This document shows, piece after piece, positions 1 to 5,048 of a stretch of 5,048 nucleotides of DNA. The first letter of the stretch is position 1. Every line of letters starts with the position of its first letter. The position numbers and the translations under genes are program-made. Source of the DNA: Bacteroidales bacterium UBA4417 (lineage in GTDB: Bacteria > Bacteroidota > Bacteroidia > Bacteroidales > UBA4417); assembly GCA_002389705.1 (NCBI GenBank), contig DGQJ01000321.1, positions 1,085 to 6,132 on the forward strand. Direction: 5' to 3'. Under the pieces are notes generated by a model. It was not told the DNA's origin. It searched no databases and saw only the letters and a program-made list of their open reading frames with translations.

Positions 1-13
1 AATCCAATCGATT

Positions 14-1162
14 GTGGCTACGGCAAAGAAAAAACCGGTAAAGAAACAGAAAGGAAAGATGTCGCTGGCAACCAAATTAATGGTTGTTGTAAATCTTTTC
101 TTTATTGTACTGCTTTTGCTTTCTTATCTTTCGCTGTACGTGTCCCCGGAAAAGTATTGGATACTTGCTTTTGCCGGTTTTGTATACCCGGTTTTCCTGC
201 TGATCAATGTTTTTTTTATTTTGTTCTGGCTTGTATTCCTGAAGAAGTATTTCCTGTTATCACTGGTTGCCATACTTGTTGGATTTAACCACGTTAAAAC
301 GTATGTAAAATTCTCCGGTGCCGAACATACGCTTTCGTATGAAAACAGCCTGAAAGTGATGACCTATAATGTCAGACTGTTCGATTTGTACAATTGGCGG
401 AGCGAATCGAGCAAGTCGACGCGTTCGGCCATTTTCGAACTGGTAAAATACGAATCGGCTGATATTCTTTGTTTGCAGGAATATTACAGCGGTGCCGGCA
501 AACACGCCGATTTTGCCGACAGCATCAGTTTAAAAGCCGGGTACAAATACAGGAATATAGAGCTCATCAATAAGGATAATGTGGGTTTGCCTTATGGCCT
601 GGCCATTTTCAGCAAGTACCCGATTGTGGGTACTAAAAAGCTGGTATTCGCCAACAGCAAAGTAAATTTCTGCCAATCGTGTGATGTAAAAATAGGGAAA
701 GATACGTTAAGGGTATTGAACCTACACCTCGAGTCTATTAAGTTTGGCAAGGAAGACTATAATTTTGTGAGCGAAATTACCACCACCCCATCCAATAATG
801 ATAGGTTAAAAAAAGGATCATGGGCCATTCTTTCGAAAATGAAATTCGCCTATATCAAAAGGGCATCACAGATTGAGAAAGTGGCTGAATACATCAAAAA
901 TTCGCCCTATCCCGTAATCTTTTGCGGCGATTTTAACGATACCCCGGTATCGTACAGTTACAGGCAGATCAATAACGAGCTTGATGATGCATTTGTAAAT
1001 GCAGGACAGGGGTTGGGTCAAACGCATACCAATATGATTCCTTTGCTCAGGATTGATTATATTTTTCATTCGAAAAGCATGAAATGTATTGAATACAAAA
1101 CCATTGAGAAAGATTATTCTGATCATTTCCCGGTTTTTGCAAGGTTCACACTGCCCGATTAA
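14..1162 (+). CDS. Membrane-anchored endonuclease/exonuclease/phosphatase (EEP) family protein
   Basis: The EEP fold covers Mg-dependent nucleases and phosphodiesterases; the substrate here is unknown. A Lys-rich N-terminus (residues 4-15) is followed by hydrophobic stretches at about 22-43, 48-75 and 79-92, which I read as three membrane segments. The catalytic domain spans about 113-382 and carries every expected motif: TYNVR (N119), LQE (E156), NLHLES (H238), GDFND (D306, N308), RIDYIF (D348) and SDH (D370, H371). It therefore looks active and membrane-tethered; which side of the membrane the domain faces is not decidable here. A Cys-x-x-Cys pair lies at 220/223. The start is uncertain: GTG at 14 is the first candidate, but the frame is open to the left edge, so the gene may begin outside. 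ATG at 59 (residue 16), with AAAGGAAAG directly upstream, would remove only the Lys-rich tail. uvrB follows after 57 bp on the same strand. Family assignment is firm; biological role is not known. Confidence 0.88.
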   Translation: MATAKKKPVKKQKGKMSLATKLMVVVNLFFIVLLLLSYLSLYVSPEKYWILAFAGFVYPVFLLINVFFILFWLVFLKKYFLLSLVAILVGFNHVKTYVKFSGAEHTLSYENSLKVMTYNVRLFDLYNWRSESSKSTRSAIFELVKYESADILCLQEYYSGAGKHADFADSISLKAGYKYRNIELINKDNVGLPYGLAIFSKYPIVGTKKLVFANSKVNFCQSCDVKIGKDTLRVLNLHLESIKFGKEDYNFVSEITTTPSNNDRLKKGSWAILSKMKFAYIKRASQIEKVAEYIKNSPYPVIFCGDFNDTPVSYSYRQINNELDDAFVNAGQGLGQTHTNMIPLLRIDYIFHSKSMKCIEYKTIEKDYSDHFPVFARFTLPD

Positions 1163-1219
1163 ATTGTCCGGCTATTTTATTGCCAGGCGTTTTGCAGCAT
1201 AAAAAACAAGTTTTTAAAA
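1163..1219 (+). other. A/T-rich intergenic leader before uvrB
   Basis: This 57-bp gap has no Shine-Dalgarno sequence before the uvrB ATG; the last 20 bases are almost only A and T, including TTTTTAAAAA overlapping the first base of the start codon. Such A-rich, SD-less starts are typical of Bacteroidota. No GC-rich hairpin with a T tract is present, so nothing here would stop transcription from the EEP gene reading into uvrB. No convincing promoter or LexA-like operator is visible. Confidence 0.4.
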
Positions 1220-3247
1220 ATGAAATTCAACCTAACTTCCGAATACGTACCTACCGGCGATCAACCCGAAGCCATCAGGCAGCTTAAAGAAGGCATTGAG
1301 CGGGGCGACCAGGCGCAGGTGTTGCTGGGAGTAACGGGTTCGGGTAAAACTTTTTCAATAGCAAACCTCATACAGGAAGTCCAACGTCCTACGCTGGTAC
1401 TTAGCCATAACAAAACCCTTGCAGCACAGTTGTATGGGGAGTTCAAGCAGTTTTTCCCCGACAATGCAGTTGAGTTCTTCATTTCATATTATGATTATTA
1501 CCAGCCTGAAGCCTTTATACCGGTTACAAATACGTATATCGAGAAAGACCTTTCCATCAACGAAGAAATAGAAAAACTCAGGCTCAGTGCCACTTCAGCA
1601 TTGCTGTCGGGCCGGCGCGATGTAATTGTTGTGGCTTCCGTTTCGTGTATTTACGGTATTGGCAATCCCGATGATTTCAACAGCAAAGTCATAAACATCC
1701 GTGTTGGTGAAAAAATCAGCCGGAATAAGTTGTTAAATGCATTGGTTGAGAGCCTTTATTCGCGCAATGAATTCGATCTTACCAGGGGTAAATTCAGGGT
1801 AAAAGGCGATACGGTTGATGTTTTCCCAGCTTCAGCCGATATTGCATACCGCATAATTTTCTTTGGCGACGAAATTGAAAGTCTTGCTTCATTTGACGCT
1901 GTGAACGGAATTACTATTGAATCACTTACGGATATTACAATTTTCCCGGCCAACATCTTTGTTACCTCAAAAGAGAAGATGAAAGAGGCCATTTGGGAGA
2001 TACAGGCTGATATGGTAAAGCAGGTTGAATATTTTAATGAAATCGGGCGCCCGCTCGAGGCTAAAAGGCTTGAGGAAAGGGTGACTTATGACATTGAAAT
2101 GATGCGCGAACTTGGCTATTGTTCAGGTATTGAAAATTATAGCCGGTATTTCGACGGTCGTGCAACCGGCGCCAGGCCATTCTGCCTGATTGATTTTTTC
2201 CCGCCTGATTTCCTGATGGTTATCGACGAAAGTCATGCTACTGTTCCGCAAATACGTGCTATGTACGGTGGCGACCGTTCGCGAAAGCAAAACCTGGTCG
2301 AATATGGTTTCAGGTTGCCCTCGGCGCTAGATAACCGTCCGCTTAAATTTGAAGAATTTGAGTCCCTGTTAACCCAGGTAATTTATGTTTCGGCAACGCC
2401 ATCGGATTATGAGCTTAACCAATCGCGTGGTGTTGTAGTTGAGCAACTTATACGGCCAACCGGGCTTCTCGACCCTCAGATCGAAGTTAAACCCAGCCTG
2501 AACCAGATCGATGATCTGCTGAATGAAATTGAACTCCGGACCGTAAAAAATGAACGAATACTGGTTACTACGCTTACCAAGCGTATGGCCGAAGAACTTT
2601 CGAAATACATGCTCAGGCTTGGCATCAAGTGCAAATATATTCACTCTGAAGTGGATACACTCGAAAGGGTTGAGATACTCAAAGACCTGCGAATGGGCTC
2701 AATTGATGTTTTGATCGGGGTAAACCTGCTTCGCGAGGGGCTCGACCTGCCCGAAGTATCGCTGGTTGCCATTCTCGATGCTGATAAAGAAGGTTTCCTG
2801 CGGTCGGAGAAATCGCTTACACAAACCGCAGGTCGTGCTGCCCGGAATGTGAACAGCAAGGTTATTTTTTATGCTGATAAAATTACGGACTCCATGCAGC
2901 GTACCATGGACGAAACCAACCGCAAAAGAGCTATTCAGATCGCGTACAATTCAGAACATAACATCACTCCTACCCAAATCACCAGGAGTATTGAGTCGTC
3001 GAGCCTGACCGGGAATATTGAATTTAAAACCGAACCTAAGGCATATGTTGAAAAGGAATTTGTAAATACGGCCGCCGATCCGGTTACGTTGTACCTGGGT
3101 GATGAACAACTAAAAAAGCTATACGACCAGTCCCGGAAAGCCATGGAAAAAGCTGCAAAAGAACTTGATTTTATAGAAGCAGCCCGCTTACGCGACGAAA
3201 TGCTTGGATATAAAGAAATTATGGATAAAAAGAAAAAGAACCGATAA
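1220..3247 (+). CDS. uvrB: UvrABC excision nuclease subunit B
   Basis: UvrB receives damaged DNA from UvrA, verifies the lesion by threading one strand behind its beta-hairpin, and recruits UvrC for dual incision in cytoplasmic nucleotide excision repair. At 675 residues it is full length (family about 660-680). Motifs in order: Walker A GVTGSGKT (37-44); the Tyr-rich beta-hairpin beginning SYYDYYQPEAF (89-99) and running to about 112; UvrA-interaction region at about 150-250; Walker B DESH (336-339); SATP (391-394); RPTGLLDP (412-419); helicase motif V GVNLLREGLDLPE (500-512); motif VI QTAGRAARN (535-543); and the C-terminal UVR domain (about 630-668), which binds UvrC. All key residues appear intact. 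The ATG at 1220 gives the standard N-terminus, including the TGDQPEAI motif (12-19). The C-terminus ends in a short Lys-rich tail (670-674) absent from some homologues, whose A-rich codons also form the leader of the abutting cysQ. Confidence 0.98.
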   Translation: MKFNLTSEYVPTGDQPEAIRQLKEGIERGDQAQVLLGVTGSGKTFSIANLIQEVQRPTLVLSHNKTLAAQLYGEFKQFFPDNAVEFFISYYDYYQPEAFIPVTNTYIEKDLSINEEIEKLRLSATSALLSGRRDVIVVASVSCIYGIGNPDDFNSKVINIRVGEKISRNKLLNALVESLYSRNEFDLTRGKFRVKGDTVDVFPASADIAYRIIFFGDEIESLASFDAVNGITIESLTDITIFPANIFVTSKEKMKEAIWEIQADMVKQVEYFNEIGRPLEAKRLEERVTYDIEMMRELGYCSGIENYSRYFDGRATGARPFCLIDFFPPDFLMVIDESHATVPQIRAMYGGDRSRKQNLVEYGFRLPSALDNRPLKFEEFESLLTQVIYVSATPSDYELNQSRGVVVEQLIRPTGLLDPQIEVKPSLNQIDDLLNEIELRTVKNERILVTTLTKRMAEELSKYMLRLGIKCKYIHSEVDTLERVEILKDLRMGSIDVLIGVNLLREGLDLPEVSLVAILDADKEGFLRSEKSLTQTAGRAARNVNSKVIFYADKITDSMQRTMDETNRKRAIQIAYNSEHNITPTQITRSIESSSLTGNIEFKTEPKAYVEKEFVNTAADPVTLYLGDEQLKKLYDQSRKAMEKAAKELDFIEAARLRDEMLGYKEIMDKKKKNR

Positions 3248-4066
3248 ATGATAATTACTAATAAGCTTGTAGCGACAGCATTACAGGCTGCATTCCTGGC
3301 AGGTAAGGAAATTCTTGAGATCTATCAACAGCCTTTTGATTTCGAACTAAAAGCGGATAATAGCCCTCTTACTATTGCCGACAAACGTGCGCATGCAACC
3401 ATATCCGAAATCCTTGCCGCATCCGGTATCCCGATATTAAGTGAGGAAGGATTGGAAATAAGTTACGAAACCCGTAAAAACTGGGAACAATTCTGGCTGG
3501 TTGATCCGCTTGACGGTACAAAGGAGTTCATCAAAAAAAATGGCGACTTCACAGTTAACATTGCCTTGATTTATAACCAACATCCCATTTTTGGCGTAGT
3601 ATACGCTCCTGTTCCCGGTTATATGTATTGGGGCAGCGAAAATGGTTCATTCAGGCTGAATACCAACCTTTTAAATATTGATGACTTTAACAAAAATGAA
3701 CATGTAAAAACACTTGCCGAAGAGCTGCCGCTTAAGCCCGTCGGCGAAAGTTATAGGGTACTTGGCAGTCGCTCGCACATGAATGCTGAAACAGAGACAT
3801 TTATAAGTAAATTAAAGAAAACACATCCCGATTTGGCTTTTGTTTCCCGGGGCAGTTCTTTAAAATTCTGTACCCTGGCCGAAGGTGGGGCTGATATTTA
3901 TCCGCGTTTTGGACCAACCATGGAATGGGATACGGCTGCAGGTCATGCTGTTGCATTATTTGCCGGCTGCTCTGTAATACAGGCTGAAACCGGACTTCCC
4001 CTGGTATATAACAAACCCTCATTGCTGAATCCTCATTTTGTGGCTGAGCGAAAAAAAATGAGGTAA
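3248..4066 (+). CDS. cysQ: 3'(2'),5'-bisphosphate nucleotidase CysQ
   Basis: CysQ hydrolyses 3'-phosphoadenosine 5'-phosphate (PAP), the by-product of PAPS-dependent sulfate reduction and sulfotransfer, to AMP and phosphate, preventing PAP inhibition of other enzymes. The 272-residue protein belongs to the inositol monophosphatase superfamily: SEE (65-67) and DPLDGTKEF (86-94) provide the metal ligands E66, D86 and D89; GSSLKFCTLAEGGADIYPRF (202-221) and WDTAAGHAV (227-235, ligand D228) complete the site. The TKEF after DPLDG and the SSLKFC block favour CysQ over inositol monophosphatase or fructose bisphosphatase. It is somewhat longer than the E. coli protein (246). The ATG directly follows the uvrB TAA with no spacer, and the next Met is residue 126, so this start is secure; expression is probably translationally coupled to uvrB. 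No sulfate-assimilation gene is in view, unlike the cysD/cysN neighbourhood common in relatives. The last codons and stop form part of a terminator stem. Confidence 0.95.
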   Translation: MIITNKLVATALQAAFLAGKEILEIYQQPFDFELKADNSPLTIADKRAHATISEILAASGIPILSEEGLEISYETRKNWEQFWLVDPLDGTKEFIKKNGDFTVNIALIYNQHPIFGVVYAPVPGYMYWGSENGSFRLNTNLLNIDDFNKNEHVKTLAEELPLKPVGESYRVLGSRSHMNAETETFISKLKKTHPDLAFVSRGSSLKFCTLAEGGADIYPRFGPTMEWDTAAGHAVALFAGCSVIQAETGLPLVYNKPSLLNPHFVAERKKMR

Positions 4067-4088
4067 CCTTGCGGATACCTCATTTTTT
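4053..4088. terminator. Bidirectional Rho-independent terminator between convergent genes
   Basis: AAAAAATGAGGTA (4053-4065) and TACCTCATTTTTT (4076-4088) are perfect 13-bp inverted repeats around a 10-base spacer. Inside the spacer, CC (4067-4068) can pair with GG (4073-4074) after an A-A mismatch, leaving a TTGC tip. On the + strand the stem ends in six T; on the - strand the A8 run at 4051-4058 reads as eight T. The element therefore suits termination of both cysQ (+) and the FKBP gene (-). The left arm lies inside cysQ: it contains its last codons and two of the three bases of its TAA. Confidence 0.85.
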
Positions 4089-4105
4089 AATTGTTAATCG
4101 ATTGG

Positions 4106-5047
4106 TTATTTATCGCTGACACTGATGAGTTCAACATCAAATACCAACGGTGAAAATCCCGGGATGTCGTTGCCTGCGCCACGATCACCGTATCCCAGTT
4201 TCGAAGGAATAATCAAAGTAGCTTTTCCGCCGGCATTCATCAGGGCAATACCTTCGTCCCAACCAGCAATAACCTGGCCCTGGCCCAATGTAAATTCAAA
4301 AGGCTGAACCGGTTTACGTGTTAACGACGAATCGAATACTTTGCCATTGAATAGCTTGCCGGTATAGTGAACTTTAACCTTTTTGCCTTTAGTTGCCCTG
4401 GCACCGTTTCCTTTTACTTTTTCAACATAATAAAGACCTGAAGCAGTAGGTTTTGCAGTTATTTTATTGTCTTTCAGGTATTGCTGAATTAATCCGGGCT
4501 CTTTAGCCTGGGCTTCAGCAGCTTCCTTCTTGGCTTTGGCTTCAGCCTCTTTCATGGCTTTCTCATTTTCAGCCTTGGTTTTCAGATCAACAACTTCAAT
4601 TTCGTAAACAATAGGCGAATAAGGCGAAATGATATCCTGTCCGCTCATATCCTTTTTACCATTGGCACCAAAACCCATGGATGAAGGTACAACAACAGTT
4701 GCTTTGGTTCCTTTTTTCATGGTAGCCACAGCTTCTTCAAATCCTTTGGTATCAAAAGGCTGACCATACTGGAATGTAAGTGGTTTGCCCCTATCGATGC
4801 TCGAAAATATTTTTTTACCCTCGATTGACGAAACGGTAAGGTTGATGGTTACAAAGTCGTCCTTCTGGATTGAGCGCCCTGCACCCGGGTTTTGCGGAAT
4901 TACATAAACACCCGTAGCAGAAGGAGCAACTGTTACTTTATTCTTTGCAACATAAGCAGCTATTTTGCCTGGCTCTTCTTTTTTAAATTTTTCAGCTTTC
5001 GCTGCTTCAGCTTTCTGACGGGCTTCGGGGGTTTCAACATTCAGCAG
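4106..5047 (-). repeat. Two protein-level tandem repeats (linker plus FKBP domain), 158-residue period
   Basis: Each unit contains a Lys/Ala/Glu-rich helix, an EPG motif (4967-4975 and 4493-4501, exactly 474 bp apart), a short segment of the form Y-x3-NK-[VI]-T followed by P-[ST]-A-[TS]-G-[VL]-Y, and an FKBP domain ending in a P-[IL]-V-[YF]-[ED] strand. The DNA of the two copies is well diverged, so this is an old domain duplication and not a recent DNA repeat. Confidence 0.8.
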
Positions 5048-5048
5048 C
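4106..5048 (-). CDS. Multi-domain FKBP-type peptidyl-prolyl cis-trans isomerase, N-terminus outside the window
   Basis: FKBPs catalyse prolyl cis-trans isomerisation and often act as folding chaperones. Reading from 5047 down, 313 codons are open to the TAA at 4108-4106, with no stop up to the window edge, so the start is missing. Numbering from the first visible codon: a charged Lys/Ala/Glu linker (about 5-25); a degenerate FKBP domain (about 63-155); a second such linker (156-182); and a canonical FKBP domain (about 220-311). The last domain has the expected pocket: VHYTG (Y228), VFDSS (F238, D239), FEF (F250, F252), QVIAGW (V259, I260, W263), GYGDRG (Y286) and LVFDVEL (F303). GTG at 4729 is codon 107, inside the first visible domain, and is not a start. 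Signal peptide or lipobox cannot be assessed; many Bacteroidota homologues are exported, so an envelope location is only an inference. The gene converges on cysQ with a shared terminator. Family certain; total length and domain number unknown. Confidence 0.93.
   Translation of the reverse strand, partial: LLNVETPEARQKAEAAKAEKFKKEEPGKIAAYVAKNKVTVAPSATGVYVIPQNPGAGRSIQKDDFVTINLTVSSIEGKKIFSSIDRGKPLTFQYGQPFDTKGFEEAVATMKKGTKATVVVPSSMGFGANGKKDMSGQDIISPYSPIVYEIEVVDLKTKAENEKAMKEAEAKAKKEAAEAQAKEPGLIQQYLKDNKITAKPTASGLYYVEKVKGNGARATKGKKVKVHYTGKLFNGKVFDSSLTRKPVQPFEFTLGQGQVIAGWDEGIALMNAGGKATLIIPSKLGYGDRGAGNDIPGFSPLVFDVELISVSDK

Noticed and set aside
5..14. Palindrome CAATCGATTG, with AATCGATTG recurring at 4096-4104
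   Set aside because: Both are short, contain a common ATCGAT core, and have no shared flanking context; there is nothing to suggest an operator or attachment site.
1163..1194. Possible Bacteroidota-type promoter for uvrB (TTG at 1164-1166, TTTG at 1191-1194)
   Set aside because: Spacing is about right, but the conserved TA of the TAnnTTTG box is missing (GCGTTTTG); in a T-rich gap this match is expected by chance.
1201..1219. AAAAAC/GTTTTT inverted repeat as a terminator before uvrB
   Set aside because: The stem is almost only A-T pairs with a two-base spacer, too weak and too tight for a Rho-independent terminator.
3533..3540. A8 run in cysQ (and A8 at 4051-4058) as a programmed frameshift site
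   Set aside because: cysQ is intact and full length in one frame with conserved motifs on both sides of the first run, and no stimulatory structure or useful alternative frame is apparent.
4125..4307. 60-codon + strand open frame starting with ATG
   Set aside because: It lies wholly opposite the conserved FKBP coding sequence, overlaps nothing else and resembles no protein family; it is an antisense shadow.
4727..4729. GTG as the start of a 207-residue FKBP protein
   Set aside because: It falls inside the first visible FKBP domain. The frame stays open for 106 further codons to the window edge and those codons encode recognisable FKBP and linker sequence.

Overview
The window looks like ordinary chromosome from a member of the Bacteroidota, probably Bacteroidales or a relative. 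This is inferred from the gene content, moderate GC with A/T-rich starts lacking Shine-Dalgarno sites, a membrane-anchored endonuclease/exonuclease/phosphatase (EEP) protein of a type common there, and a multi-domain FKBP isomerase. No 16S or other decisive marker is present. There is no sign of a mobile element, CRISPR array, tRNA or rRNA, and coding density is very high.

Layout. Positions 14-1162 (+) encode a 382-residue protein with about three N-terminal membrane segments followed by a complete EEP catalytic domain; its true start may lie at or just beyond the left edge. After a 57-bp A/T-rich gap, 1220-3247 (+) is full-length uvrB, the damage-verifying helicase-like subunit of nucleotide excision repair. 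The stop codon of uvrB is followed immediately by the ATG of a cysQ-like 3'(2'),5'-bisphosphate nucleotidase at 3248-4066 (+). The three genes run in one direction and could be one transcript; uvrB and cysQ almost certainly are. The end of cysQ is folded into a perfect 13-bp inverted repeat (4053-4088), flanked by A and T tracts, that can act as a terminator in both directions.

From the other side, 4106-5048 (-) is the C-terminal 313 codons of an FKBP-type peptidyl-prolyl isomerase that runs off the right edge with no start in view. Its reading frame continues well past position 4729, where a GTG could be mistaken for a start. The visible part holds two FKBP domains with a 158-residue period, each preceded by a Lys/Ala/Glu-rich helical linker. 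The last domain is canonical. The one before it has lost several active-site residues. The first visible residues resemble the closing strand of yet another FKBP domain.

The genes do not form an obvious pathway: DNA repair (uvrB), sulfate assimilation/PAP turnover (cysQ), protein folding (FKBP) and a membrane-bound phosphodiesterase-fold enzyme of unknown substrate. I found no previously undescribed system. The most notable items are the domain architecture of the FKBP protein, the coding-overlapping bidirectional terminator and the unassigned membrane EEP protein.
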